A stretch of 32,102 bases of DNA from Candidatus Auribacterota bacterium (GCA_023144635.1 JAGLFH010000007.1:1-32102), one strand, 5' to 3'. Positions 17,501 to 25,149 are shown, numbered from the stretch's first letter. The notes: generated by a model from the sequence alone, not told the origin. Translations and numbers: made by a program.

Positions 17501-17613
17501 CTGATAATGCAGTTGATGCCGGTAAAAGCGCAAAATATGAAATTACAACAATTGATAATGATAAACTGGAAAGTCCGAAAAGCCAGTCTGTAAAAATAAA
17601 AATGCCGAAATAA
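14518..17613 (+). CDS. Exported NHL-propeller / CsgG-like / six-FnIII protein
   Basis: A 1031-residue protein with a strong GAGGGGG ribosome binding site. A hydrophobic N-terminus (about 7-28) is a signal peptide or anchor. Six propeller-like repeats (about 35-335) carry the motif G-N-x-Y/F-I-A/V-D-x-x-x-x-x-I, as in GNIYIADKASGKIIYYN and NNFYIADSGNKRIQVFN, the NHL/six-blade pattern. Residues 342-477 (KIAVFDFKD, FIVVERKEIRRILDELNF, GKLLGIDYGIMGSV) resemble CsgG/LpoB-like periplasmic domains. Six FnIII domains of about 92 residues follow, each with W..., Y.IYRS and YYY motifs. A location in the periplasm or on the outer surface, with a scaffolding or secretion-linked role, is inferred. Terminator at 17727-17760. 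A long single-gene unit. Confidence 0.85.
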   Translation: MTKKHLQFIAIIFTVYLSLAFTFIADVYPFEALKYIGEIAIEKGISSADFTIDASGNIYIADKASGKIIYYNKFGNLVKKLTTGKKIFSRGGAIDLDKEGNFLIVDTASNKILKLNKNFKELFVIGGTGASESQFRTPWGISIDANNNFYIADSGNKRIQVFNPDGIFFAKIKSGERESSSRQVKYKKRSSGFKGGAALTLPYLNKPIKVAVDEKGNIYVLDNGTYQVNVYTPQGDPKLVIYLKKYLKSAKLSLLDMVVGNDKIFVLTKENIKVFNADKGTFINNIGSKGKGRGQFMMPSAIELMDNIIYILDAGNRRVQIMEYGEKKWKPLTAEKTLEEKTKIAVFDFKDSNALSKRKQFGETVSEMFITSGVNTANFIVVERKEIRRILDELNFSRSDMIDVSTAKKVGKLLGIDYGIMGSVAVFDKSIEIDIRFIQLETGIIVLAESKRTTGEKNIRDAVDEVVHKIERIYVNRLGAPQAPSGFFVMGGIKSIYIRWDQNNEADISAYNIYRSDSPDGKYKLIKTVQSNEFTDKGLSEGVEYYYRLSAVDSNSNESSMSEVLKGKSREKPTFGYILKIKSRVLVKQCSFSWNKPDKEEITQYKVYRSDSESGEYVFIGSSRKSSYVDSGLNDGTEYYYRIKKVFRDGLESQFSNSFLCKTEARPQIPTGLNAGGGLARRIILTWNKSKIDRDISKYAVLRSEFPDTGFKMIKAVRSNKYTDTKLLDNKTYYYKLKAIDKYKLESDFSEVMNATTKDVPSSPKNVNAEGDLPRHILLIWDKNPEKDIAKYVIYRSLTHDGEFKKLCASKVNEFDNTKLPDYSEFFYFVTSIDKDHLESKPSETVVARTKPIPVTPANIKAISNQPGKITLLWNRNPEEDIKYYNILCSKKIKGRFKKIGDSEGNAFIYENLKDNITFFFKITAVDKDNLISSNSDIVSATTKPLPPKPLDVSAVVKNGKVILTWSTVAYEDLFGYVIYKNNKKIEIISQSSFTDNAVDAGKSAKYEITTIDNDKLESPKSQSVKIKMPK

Positions 17614-17726
17614 TTGCGCGTTGCGCGTGATTCGGGGTTCGTGAAGCGTGATGCGTTCATGGAGTCTGCGACGATAATTGAAAAAAAACAAAAGCTTAAA
17701 AGCAATTTAGCCACAAAGAACACAGA

Positions 17727-17760
17727 GAAAACGCAGGAGAAAAACTTCTGCGTTTTTTTT
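17727..17760 (+). terminator. Rho-independent terminator within a repeat module
   Basis: AAAACGCAGGAG-aaaaa-CTTCTGCGTTTTTTTT forms a stem of at least 9 bp (one G-T pair) followed by eight T residues. It is the 3' half of a ttagccacaaagaacacagag repeat module about 110 bp after the FnIII gene, so this dispersed repeat probably serves as the gene's terminator. Confidence 0.75.
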
Positions 17761-17765
17761 GTGTA

Positions 17766-18263
17766 AAGCCGGTAAAAAAGCAAAAAACATCTGCCACAGA
17801 GAAAAAAAGCATTGTTAATTGGTTAGCTGGTTAACTCGTTAACTGGTTCAAGGTGCGCTTCGTTGTAAAAAACGTCATTTGTCGTTCGGTATTCGTGATT
17901 CGTTCAAGGAGCACTACGTGCGATAATAATAGGACGCAGATAAACGCAGATTAAAAAGGATCAGAAAAATAAGAAGCGTGTCCTCCCAGCAAGATGGCGG
18001 ACAGGCAAGCCGCGGGATGACAACGTTTACGTTTTATGTTTTTTCTTCGTGCCCCCCTTCGTGGTTAAAACATCGTGTTGCGTTATGCGTTGAGCGTCCA
18101 TGGAGCCTACGGCAATATTTAAATAACCAAAACAAAAGCACACGTTTTACATTTTACACGGGCGGACGCAAGGCCCGCCCCTACTTACCTTTTTACTCTG
18201 TGTGTATCTGCCTGCCTCGCCGTAGCCTTCTTGTCTAGGCGAAGGCGGGTGGCTAAATTGCTT
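17766..18263. repeat. Repeat mosaic with third copy of compound block
   Basis: 17814-18002 repeats the block of 13411-13656, with an inserted attcgtgtt-type stretch and an (ATA)3 tract. It ends inside the ccagcaagatggcgg module, where another sequence (caggcaagccgcgggatgaca) takes over. Then follow tgcgttatgcgttgagcg (about 18070), the GGCGGACGCAAGGCCCGCC palindrome-like module (18158-18184) and cctgcctcgccgtagccttc/gaaggcgggtggc (18207-18253). No gene. Confidence 0.8.
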
Positions 18264-18653
18264 TTACTTTTTCATTTTTTCTTTTAATATTTTGTCAAAG
18301 CTTTTTGAGGGGATTATTTTGTAGCCGCATTCGGGGAGGAGTTTTCCTTTATATTTTGGCATATTTTTACTAGGGAAATTGCGACATATATCAGGCCGGT
18401 TTTCATAATCACTGCAAAAGTTATCGCTTCCTAATTTATCACAAGAAAAATAAATATACCCGTGTTCTTTATCTTTTGAAACCATATTAAAATGATTATA
18501 AAAGGGTTTTTTCTTTACCAACTTTTCAAATTGAGATAAAGATTTAACTGGTTTGCCTTTGCTGATAAGTATGAGATTACGACAACACTTACCGCAGGTT
18601 ATACACCCTCCAATTATTTTAATCTCTTCTTTTTTTTTAAAAGAAAAAAACAT
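18264..18653 (-). CDS. YkgJ-family Cys-cluster (Zn/Fe-binding) protein
   Basis: A 129-residue protein with the YkgJ/UPF0153 cysteine pattern. C17-x2-C20-x2-C23-C24 lies at the N-terminus (GGCITCGKCCRN). Later a Cys precedes F-C-S-D-Y-E-N-R-P-x-x-C-R-N-F-P, the family's diagnostic C-x-x-Y-x-x-R-P-x-x-C-R-x-F-P string. Members bind metal, and most have no proven function. There is no signal peptide or membrane segment. The gene is divergent from the rhomboid gene across 96 bp and has no obvious ribosome binding site. It ends against a repeat mosaic. Confidence 0.85.
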   Translation of the reverse strand: MFFSFKKKEEIKIIGGCITCGKCCRNLILISKGKPVKSLSQFEKLVKKKPFYNHFNMVSKDKEHGYIYFSCDKLGSDNFCSDYENRPDICRNFPSKNMPKYKGKLLPECGYKIIPSKSFDKILKEKMKK

Positions 18654-18749
18654 GGCTTTTGATGTTGATGAAGAAAGTTAAAAAAGCTATATTACTAGTT
18701 AATTCTAATAGTAATTATAACGGTTTTAACAAAAATATTAAATAGTAAA

Positions 18750-19559
18750 ATGGATACATACAGTACAAATAATTTTTCATCCAGATATAGTCATGGCTCA
18801 AGTCTTCCAAGTGCCGTAAAAGTAATGATGTTTATAAATGTTATTATTTTTATTGTTTTGCAAATAAGTGAGAAACTGAATTTTCCTTTTTTGGGAATAT
18901 TTGGACTAGTGCCAAAGTTTGTAACCAATAATTTTATGCTATGGCAGATAGTAACTTATATGTTTTTGCATGCAGGGTTATGGCATCTTGTGATTAATAT
19001 GCTTATGCTTTGGATGTTTGGTGCAAACATAGAGAGAATGTGGGGTAAAGGGGAATTCCTTATATTTTATTTTTTTACAGGTATAGGTGCAGGACTTTGC
19101 AGTATAATAACTTCATGGAGTAGTATGATCCCTATTGTGGGCGTTTCAGGCGTGGTATTTGGGCTTCTTGTTGCTTATGCTGTAATGTTTCCAGATAATA
19201 TCATTCTTTTCTTTTTTATTATTCCTATGAAAATAAAACATGCTGTTTGGATACTTATTGGAATAAATCTACTTGGCGCTCTTTCTAATGAAGCCGGAAT
19301 AGCTTATATGGCTCACCTTGGTGGAGGACTTTTTGGATATATTTACCTGAAAAATACAAAATTAAGGCAGTTGCTCATGCTACTTGATCCTACAAAAATG
19401 GCAGATAAATACAAAAGGAAAAAAGCTGATTTAAAAATTGAAAAGCAGGAAAATTTTGAATTAGAAGTGGATAGAATATTAGAAAAGATATCCAGGCACG
19501 GAATACATAGCCTTACCAAAAAAGAAAAAATAATATTAGATAAAAGAAGCAAGAAGTAA
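18750..19559 (+). CDS. Rhomboid-family intramembrane serine protease
   Basis: A 269-residue membrane protein with about six membrane segments. Catalytic motif GVSG (131-134, Ser133) and the dyad His in AHLGGGLFGY (His189) are both present. So are HAGLWHLVINM (74-84, with the conserved H-x3-N) and the GANIERMWG loop-1 region. A soluble tail of about 70 residues contains ILEKISRHGIHSLTKKEKIIL, a helical motif seen in many bacterial rhomboids. The protein cleaves membrane proteins within or near their transmembrane helices. The substrate is unknown. No clear ribosome binding site is visible before the ATG. It is flanked by long repeat spacers and is probably transcribed alone. Confidence 0.93.
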   Translation: MDTYSTNNFSSRYSHGSSLPSAVKVMMFINVIIFIVLQISEKLNFPFLGIFGLVPKFVTNNFMLWQIVTYMFLHAGLWHLVINMLMLWMFGANIERMWGKGEFLIFYFFTGIGAGLCSIITSWSSMIPIVGVSGVVFGLLVAYAVMFPDNIILFFFIIPMKIKHAVWILIGINLLGALSNEAGIAYMAHLGGGLFGYIYLKNTKLRQLLMLLDPTKMADKYKRKKADLKIEKQENFELEVDRILEKISRHGIHSLTKKEKIILDKRSKK

Positions 19560-19653
19560 TTAAAAACAGGTGATAGGTGATGGGTTCTAGGTCATGGAGT
19601 CTGCGACGATATTGTAAAAAAACAAAAGCTATTTAGCCACAGAGAACACAGAG

Positions 19654-19728
19654 AAAACGCAGGTTTCAATCCCCCCTGTTTAGATTTGTTAGCAAATCTG
19701 TGGGGGAAGAAAAACTTCTGCGTTTTTT
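19654..19728 (+). terminator. Terminator-like hairpin with a second hairpin nested in its loop
   Basis: AAAACGCAG (19654-19662) pairs with CTGCGTTTT before a T-run. Its loop holds an insert containing CCCCC...TAGATTTG-ttag-CAAATCT...GGGGG. The same composite occurs at 24197-24271 and 24591-24667, while 17727-17760 is the uninterrupted form. About 95 bp after the rhomboid gene, so it may end that transcript. Confidence 0.6.
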
Positions 19729-20163
19729 GTGTTAAAAGGTAAAAAAGCAAAAAACATCTGCCACAGCCTGTCTCGCCATAGTCTACCAAAGGTGGACGAA
19801 GGCGGGAGACACAAAGGCACAGAGGGGACAGGCAGTTTTCTTATCTTCGATAAGAAAAGAGTAAAAGATTAAAAGCCATTTTTCTTCGTGTAATTGGTGT
19901 AATTCGTGGTTAAAAAATCGTGTTGCGTTATGCGATATGCGTTGAGCGTCCATGGAGCCAAAGTATAAGCACCAAATAACAACTTCCAAAAAACAAATAA
20001 AAAAAATAGAACCCAAATACCGTTTACTTTTACACGGGCGGACGCAAGGCCCGCCCCTACTACGTTTTTTCTCTGTGTCCTCTGTGACTAATTTAAAATA
20101 TCAGCGAAGCGTTCCATGAACGAATCACGACCTACGAATAACGAACAACGTCTTTATTTTACC

Positions 20164-20366
20164 CTTAGCGGCTAAATAGTTTTTAATCTTTTACTTTTAC
20201 ACGGTTCAGGCAGGCCAGAACCCTATTCACATTTTACCTTTTTGTTCGTTTAAGCTCTGCATGGTTTACGGCTATCAAAGATTCGCCATCTTGTTGGGAG
20301 GACACACGTTTTACGTTTTAAATTCGTGTAATTGGTGTAATTAGTGGTTAAATTATTTTGCTTTTT
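20164..20366. repeat. Long direct repeat, copy 1
   Basis: About 203 bp nearly identical to 31742-31945, from cttagcggctaaatag through ggttaaattattttgcttt. Both copies are followed by an ATTCCTGC-type palindrome. The copies are compound: tttttaatcttttactttt, an acggttcaggcaggccag module, the gccatcttgttgggagg module and ttggtgtaattagtgg. Confidence 0.85.
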
Positions 20367-20584
20367 CTTTTGTTGAGATTCCTGCCTGCGCAGGAATGAC
20401 ATGTGTAGGTGGCAGGAATGACAACGTTTTGCTTTTCTTTATCTGTGTTTATCCGTGTGTATCTGCCTGCCTCGCCGTAGCCTTCTTGTCTAGGCGAAGG
20501 CGGGTGGCTAATTTCTGATTTTTACAATCATCGCCGGGAGGCTCATTTGACGCATAACGCAACACGCATAACTCACCACTTATT

Positions 20585-21295
20585 TCATGCGAAGCATGAA
20601 ATATCTGCTATTACTTTATAAACAGTGCTTGCTGCTTTATAGGCGGTTTCTTTTATTATAGGTAAATTTTCTTTTTTAAAAGCAGTGTAATATGGGAATT
20701 CCTTTATATGGTCAGTTGTAAAAAGAATTGCAGCAGCTTTTTTATTAATACTGCTTGCAGCAGCAAAAACAGCAGCAGTTTCCATATCTACGATATCACA
20801 ATCGAGATCTTTGAATCTATCCAGATATGACTCCTCTAATTTTATGGAGCCAATGGTAAGAACATTAGAACAAATAACAGGATCAAGTGCTTTTTTTAAA
20901 ATATTTAAAAGATCTTTATCAGGATAAAAAAGATCAAGTGCTTTTTTGTTTAAGATCATATCTGTAAAGCTATCTTTTGATAATGCTTTTTGTACAATTG
21001 TTATGCTTTCTCTTTTGAGCAATGAAGCTTTTGTTATTCCGCATGAACCGAAAAAAATAATGTTTTTACATTTTGTATCCTCAAGATGTAAAACAGCATC
21101 ACCTGCAAAAGCTGATCCCATTCCTGTGCAAATAAGACTGAAAATATCATTGCAACCTGTGCTGAAGATCATGCCCTTGTTAAGCTTATCTACTTTAAAG
21201 CCCTTAAGGATCTCTTTTGAAAAAAATGGAATTATAACGCAAGTCTCTTTTATTGAAGAATTATCAATACCAAATAATGTTTTAAATGTATTCAT
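20585..21295 (-). CDS. Nucleoside phosphorylase / nucleosidase superfamily protein (PNP-UDP family)
   Basis: A 236-residue protein of the PNP/UDP phosphorylase fold. FFGSCGI (81-87) is the phosphate/ribose-side glycine loop. DIVDMETAAVFAAASS (167-182) is the family's ribose-binding M-E motif, and FTTDH (192-196) provides the base-contacting Asp. The family includes uridine/purine phosphorylases and MTA/SAH nucleosidase, and I cannot pick between them. The ORF shadowing it on the other strand is not real. It lies 36 bp after a PilZ gene in the same direction and is probably co-transcribed with it. The carboxynorspermidine route encoded at 27615-29928 does not release MTA, so polyamine salvage is not an obvious reason for this gene. 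Confidence 0.8.
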   Translation of the reverse strand: MNTFKTLFGIDNSSIKETCVIIPFFSKEILKGFKVDKLNKGMIFSTGCNDIFSLICTGMGSAFAGDAVLHLEDTKCKNIIFFGSCGITKASLLKRESITIVQKALSKDSFTDMILNKKALDLFYPDKDLLNILKKALDPVICSNVLTIGSIKLEESYLDRFKDLDCDIVDMETAAVFAAASSINKKAAAILFTTDHIKEFPYYTAFKKENLPIIKETAYKAASTVYKVIADISCFA

Positions 21296-21331
21296 TGAAT
21301 CTCTAATAAATAACTGGCGTTAAAGAAATAA

Positions 21332-21730
21332 TTATTGATCTTTTATTAGACTTTCATCTACTAGGTTGTTTACGTGGTCTCTTAATTTTTTTAAATCTTC
21401 TTTTTCCATGCTAATGATCTTTAATCCGGCTCTGAACATGTTTTTATCATCATCTTTTTTTATCCAAACTATTTCTGTTTCCATATTAATGTTAAATTTT
21501 ATAAGATCCGGCTTCTTTTCCTGGTAAAGGTCAGAGCTTATGCTGACATTTATCTGGTCTCCGACATAGAATTCCTTAGGAAGTATTATCCCAATACCGT
21601 TTTCGGATATATCTATTACTGTTGCAAAGATATTTTCAAAAGAAGAAGATATGTTTGCAAGGTAATCTACCCTAAAACGAGGAGAATGCCTTCTGTCTAT
21701 TATCTCAAAATTATTGTTTTCTGATATCAA
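21332..21730 (-). CDS. PilZ-domain protein (c-di-GMP receptor), copy 1
   Basis: A 132-residue single-domain protein. DRRHSPR (12-18) gives the R-R-x3-R motif (R13, R14, R18), and DISENG (40-45) gives D/N-x-S-x-x-G. Together these form the cyclic-di-GMP-binding signature of PilZ domains. The start is TTG 21730 with AGGTG five bases upstream, since no in-frame ATG precedes the motif. It is first in a likely two-gene operon with the nucleoside phosphorylase. A second PilZ protein at 25150-25539 has its motifs at exactly the same residue numbers, so the two are probably paralogues. The output target is unknown; motility, exopolysaccharide or adhesion control is usual for the family. Confidence 0.88.
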   Translation of the reverse strand: MISENNNFEIIDRRHSPRFRVDYLANISSSFENIFATVIDISENGIGIILPKEFYVGDQINVSISSDLYQEKKPDLIKFNINMETEIVWIKKDDDKNMFRAGLKIISMEKEDLKKLRDHVNNLVDESLIKDQ

Positions 21731-21873
21731 AAAAACACCTATTTATGTAAAATGAAAAAATTGATTATATAGTATCTTCCATATAGAGTTTAAGCAAGAA
21801 ATAAGTTATAATTTTATGTTTTCAAAAATAATGCAGATATTTAATGAACATATCTTAATAAGAACGGTATCAA

Positions 21874-22695
21874 ATGAATTTTTATATAAAAGGCTGTGGA
21901 AAAGCTACAGTTTTAGTAATAGTTTTATTTGTGATCTGTTATCAATCTTTTAGCTTTCCTGTTTATTCTGAAGACAAAGTAGCCTGTCCTGAATGTGGTT
22001 TTGCAAATAACATGGAAGACCGCTATTGTGTAGGATGTTTATATGAAATACGCCCTCTTAGTAAAGATGATTTGAAAAAAATTGAGCTTGAGGACCAGCA
22101 AAAGGCATATGTTTACTATGACAAGGCTAAAGAATACTTTTTTAAAGCAAAAAATAGTTCAGATGAAATTCAGGCAAAGCAAAATTATGAATACTCTTAT
22201 TTGAATTCACAAAAAGCGCTTAGGGCTGGGAAAAAAGTGTTCCCGCAAAGAGCTATTGAAGACCTAAAAAAAATATCATGGATAAGTAAACAAAATTATT
22301 CTCATTTATTGAAAATCATAAAGGAGCCTGAAACAAGAGTAAAAATGAGAAAAAGAGGTCAGTCTTATTATGTAGAAGTTTTGTTAAATAATAAAGTAAC
22401 TGCTTCTCTTCATCTTGATACTGGATGTTCTATATCTTTAATGTCTCCTGATGTTGCTGAGAGGCTGGGAATTAGAGATGGAAAAAAAATGTATGCAATA
22501 CTTGCGGATGGAAAAAAAGTTGAATCTAAGCAAATAATGATCGATTCTGTGGAAGTTGAAGGCGAAAAGTTAAAAAATATACCGTTTTTGGTACATGAAA
22601 CTACAGGTGATGGACTGCTTGGGATGTCTTTTTTGAAATATTTTAATTTTAAAGTAGATACCAAAAAACATGTGTTGATACTAAAAAGAAGATAA
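21874..22695 (+). CDS. Exported zinc-ribbon protein with C-terminal retropepsin-like aspartic protease domain
   Basis: A 273-residue protein. A hydrophobic segment (about 12-30) is a signal peptide or anchor. CPECGFANNMEDRYCVGC (38-55) is a four-Cys zinc ribbon. A helical stretch (about 65-150) contains tandem YYDKAKEYFF/SYLNSQKAL units. The C-terminal half is a clan-AA retropepsin-like domain: ASLHLDTGCSISLMSP with catalytic D182-T183-G184, an ADGKKVES flap-like region and GDGLLGMSFLKYF (246-257). One DTG per chain implies a dimer, as for other bacterial retropepsins. It is 33 bp before the GH16 gene, so the two are likely co-transcribed and both act outside the cytoplasm. A zinc ribbon facing the periplasm is unusual. 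Confidence 0.82.
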   Translation: MNFYIKGCGKATVLVIVLFVICYQSFSFPVYSEDKVACPECGFANNMEDRYCVGCLYEIRPLSKDDLKKIELEDQQKAYVYYDKAKEYFFKAKNSSDEIQAKQNYEYSYLNSQKALRAGKKVFPQRAIEDLKKISWISKQNYSHLLKIIKEPETRVKMRKRGQSYYVEVLLNNKVTASLHLDTGCSISLMSPDVAERLGIRDGKKMYAILADGKKVESKQIMIDSVEVEGEKLKNIPFLVHETTGDGLLGMSFLKYFNFKVDTKKHVLILKRR

Positions 22696-22728
22696 TACTT
22701 AAAATTTTTTAATTTGAGAGGAATTGTA

Positions 22729-24126
22729 ATGAAAAAACGGTTTTTTGTAAAAATAGTTTTAGCTGTTTTCGTTTTTGTCGTTTTTTTGTTCAATATAAAC
22801 ATTTTATATTGTTCGGAAAAGGAACCGGCTGAAAAAGAAGGATGGATCTTAGTGTGGGAAGATGAATTTGAAGGAAATAGTATTGACAGGACAAAATGGC
22901 GCATAGAAGATGCTGCGCTTGTGAAAAATAATGAAATGCAATATTACAGCCCAGAGGAAGTGTTTCTTAAAAAAGGTTGTCTTGTTTTGAGGTCACAGAA
23001 GAGAAAGAAAGAAAATAGAAATTATACTTCCGGATTAATTGAGACAAAAGGAAAATATACTCAAACTTTTGGGCGTTTTGAAATGCGTGCAAAATTTCCA
23101 TTTGGACAGGGAATATGGCCGGCTTTCTGGCTTATGAACTCTATGGGTAAGTGGCCACCTGAAATAGATATAGTTGAATTATTGGGACATGAAAAGAATA
23201 AAGTGCATATGACAAATCATTATGGTTCCTGGCCTCAGAATAGAATGGAAGGAGAACATTATGAAGGTCCTGATTTTACTGAATCTTTTCACTCTTTTGC
23301 CATTGAGTGGGAGCCTGATGAGATCAGATGGTTTGTTGATGGGGTAAAACGGTTTTTTACACGAAAAAACATTCCGGACATTCCTTTTTATATTGTTATT
23401 AATACTGCCGTAGGAGGGGACTGGCCAGGATTTCCGGATAATACAACCAAATTTCCTCAGTATTACACTGTAGACTATGTTCGTGTCTATAAACGTGATA
23501 TTAAAGGAACAAGAGTTTTAACCACATCTGCGGATAATGGACGCATTATTTACGATCCTGAAAAAGTGCGATATAAAAAAGGATCTACGGTGAAATTACA
23601 AGCTATTCCTAATATTGGATATAAATTTCATTGTTGGGGGGGAGATCTAAAAGGCAAAAAGCGTAAAGTAAATATTGTTATGAATAATAATAATAATATT
23701 GTGGCATATTTTAAGAAAGATCCTGATGCTCCTAAATTGCTATCAAAAAACAAAAGAGTAAAAGCATCATCTGAAGAACGAAGTGTCTTAGAAGCAAAAA
23801 ATGTTGTTGACGGGAAAAAAGGTACAAGATGGTCTTCAGAATTTTCTGATCCGCAATGGATCTATGTCGATCTTGCAAAACCTTGTACTGTTCGTGCTGT
23901 AAGGTTAATCTGGGAAAGTGCTCATGGAAAGACTTATGATATCCAGGTTTCTCTTAATAATAAGGACTGGAAAACTGTAAGATCCATAAAAGAAGATAAT
24001 ATAGGCGGCTCTCGTGATATTTGGCTAAAACCAGTAAAGGCAAGATATATTAGAATGTACGGGATTAAACGTGCTTCCAGATGGGGATATTCATTATTGG
24101 AATTTGAGGTTTTTGGTAAAGAATAG
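22729..24126 (+). CDS. Exported GH16 beta-glucanase (laminarinase-like) with InlB-B-type repeat and F5/8-C (discoidin) domain
   Basis: The start is ATG 22729, seven bases after GAGAGGA; an upstream in-frame TTG (22714) is not needed. The 465-residue protein has an N-terminal signal segment (about 6-27). The GH16 domain (about 38-260) begins WILVWEDEFEG and has the catalytic motif EIDIVE (E145 nucleophile, D147, E150 acid/base), preceded by WPAFWLM. RVYKR ends it. A divergent InlB-B-like repeat follows (about 265-325: GRIIYDP...GSTVKLQAIPNIGYKFHCWGG), then an F5/8 type C carbohydrate-binding domain (about 335-465: ARYIRMYG, LLEFEVFGKE). It likely hydrolyses beta-1,3(-1,4)-glucans outside the cell. 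It is in an operon with the upstream retropepsin-like protease, which might process it. Confidence 0.93.
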   Translation: MKKRFFVKIVLAVFVFVVFLFNINILYCSEKEPAEKEGWILVWEDEFEGNSIDRTKWRIEDAALVKNNEMQYYSPEEVFLKKGCLVLRSQKRKKENRNYTSGLIETKGKYTQTFGRFEMRAKFPFGQGIWPAFWLMNSMGKWPPEIDIVELLGHEKNKVHMTNHYGSWPQNRMEGEHYEGPDFTESFHSFAIEWEPDEIRWFVDGVKRFFTRKNIPDIPFYIVINTAVGGDWPGFPDNTTKFPQYYTVDYVRVYKRDIKGTRVLTTSADNGRIIYDPEKVRYKKGSTVKLQAIPNIGYKFHCWGGDLKGKKRKVNIVMNNNNNIVAYFKKDPDAPKLLSKNKRVKASSEERSVLEAKNVVDGKKGTRWSSEFSDPQWIYVDLAKPCTVRAVRLIWESAHGKTYDIQVSLNNKDWKTVRSIKEDNIGGSRDIWLKPVKARYIRMYGIKRASRWGYSLLEFEVFGKE

Positions 24127-24196
24127 GCTTCGCCAGCTCTCGGCGATCAGAAAAAAACAAAAAATTAAAAGCAATTTAGCCACAGAGAACACAGAG

Positions 24197-24271
24197 AAAA
24201 CGCAGGTTTCAATCCCCCCTGTTTAGATTTGTTAGCAAATCTGTGGGGGAAGAAAAACTTCTGCGTTTTTT
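24197..24271 (+). terminator. Terminator-like hairpin with nested hairpin, copy 2
   Basis: AAAACGCAG (24197-24205) pairs with CTGCGTTTT (24261 onward), followed by a T-run. The nested CCCCC...GGGGG insert is identical to that at 19663. It lies about 70 bp downstream of the GH16 gene and may terminate it. Confidence 0.6.
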
Positions 24272-24590
24272 GTGTTAAAAGGTAAAAAAGTAAAATGAAC
24301 GCTGTCGCTGATAATTGTATTAATTGGACGCAGATAAACGCAGATTTAGGAGATCAGAGGGGGAGTAGGAAGTAAAAAGTAGTGAGTTGTGAGTATAAAA
24401 AGCTAAAAGCAATTTTGCCACAGAGTTCATCCTCCTACGGCGGACTCATCGCACGAGCACGGAGAAAAGCAAAAGATAAAAAGCAATAAAAGATAGGTGA
24501 TAGGTTCTGGGTTATAGGTCGTGGCGTCTGCGACGAGATTGTAAAAAACGGAAGATAAAGAAAAGCAATTTAGCCACAGAGAACACAGAG

Positions 24591-24667
24591 AAAACGCAGG
24601 TTTCAATCCCCCCTGTTTAGATTTGTTAGCAAATCTGTGGGAGAAGAAAAACGTCTGCGTTTTTTTT
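24591..24667 (+). terminator. Terminator-like hairpin with nested hairpin, copy 3
   Basis: This is the same composite with small changes: cttctgcg becomes cgtctgcg, and the inner GGGGG becomes GGGAG, which weakens the inner stem. The T-run has eight T residues. No gene precedes it closely, so here it is probably just a repeat copy. Confidence 0.5.
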
Positions 24668-25149
24668 AGTAATAGGTGAAAAGCATAAAGAAAAACAGGA
24701 AAAAAAGAAAAGTAAAACAGAATGTAAGTAGGGGCGGGTCTTGTGTCCGCCCGTATTGAATGTAAAAAGTAAGAAATAAAAGCAGAAGACATGTTGTATA
24801 TATCTTATCTGTATATATATGTACTTTTTTAATACATTGTTAATAAATAAGTTGCATAGTTTTACATTCTACACGGTACGGACAGGCAAGCAGCGGGATG
24901 ACAACGTTTACGTTTTATGTTTTTTCTTCGTGTCCCTTCGTGGTTAAAAAGGTTTTGCTTTTTCTTTTATTGAGATTCCTGCTGGAGTTTATCCCGTACT
25001 TGATGCGGGGCAGGAATGACATGTGAAGGTGGCAGGAATGACATGTGAATGTGGCACAGGGATGACAATGTTTTGTTTTAAATTAGCGCAATTAGTGTAA
25101 TTCGTGGTTGTATTCTGGTGTTTTTCTTAGTGGTTAAATAGGTTTTGCT

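Larger units (their letters stand above)
19560..20584. repeat. 1-kb repeat mosaic
   Basis: No gene was found. The modules are a taggtgatgggttctaggt piece (19570), a terminator-like module with a nested hairpin (19632-19730) and a caaaggtggacgaaggcggg element (19783-19808). These are followed by tgcgttatgcgatatgcg (19922), the CGGGCGGACGC...CCGCCC module (20034-20060) and ctctgtgtcctctgtgac (20071). A 203-bp stretch (20164-20366) is repeated at 31742-31945. The spacer then has the short ATTCCTGC...GCAGGAAT palindrome (20372-20402) and the cctgcctcgccgtagcc element (20465). Confidence 0.85.
24127..25149. repeat. 1-kb repeat mosaic
   Basis: No gene was found. Two terminator-like composites with nested hairpins lie at 24197-24271 and 24591-24667. 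Between them are ggacgcagataaacgcag (24328) and a tagccacag module interrupted by tcctcctacggcggact (about 24417-24462). Then come the GTAGGGGCGGGTC...CCGCCCGT module (24728-24754), a short AT-rich unique stretch (24785-24860), the long ATTCCTGC...GCAGGAAT palindrome (24969-25022) and partial ggcaggaatgacat repeats. Confidence 0.85.

Noticed and set aside
17454..17783. Minus-strand ORFs overlapping the end of the FnIII gene
   Set aside because: They are antisense to a confident gene and to the terminator repeat, with no supporting features.
17978..18238. Plus-strand ORF of 86 codons
   Set aside because: It is composed of repeat modules only; similar frames appear wherever these repeats occur.
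19592..20016. Two minus-strand ORFs in the spacer after the rhomboid gene
   Set aside because: They are translations of repeat modules. Near-identical peptide strings arise again from the copies at 24200-24700, which shows that the DNA repeat is the cause.
22714..22728. Earlier TTG start for the GH16 gene
   Set aside because: The TTG and its following codons cover the ribosome binding site of ATG 22729, which is followed by a normal signal peptide.
24427..24792. Minus-strand ORF of 121 codons
   Set aside because: Same repeat-derived peptide as above, no ribosome binding site.
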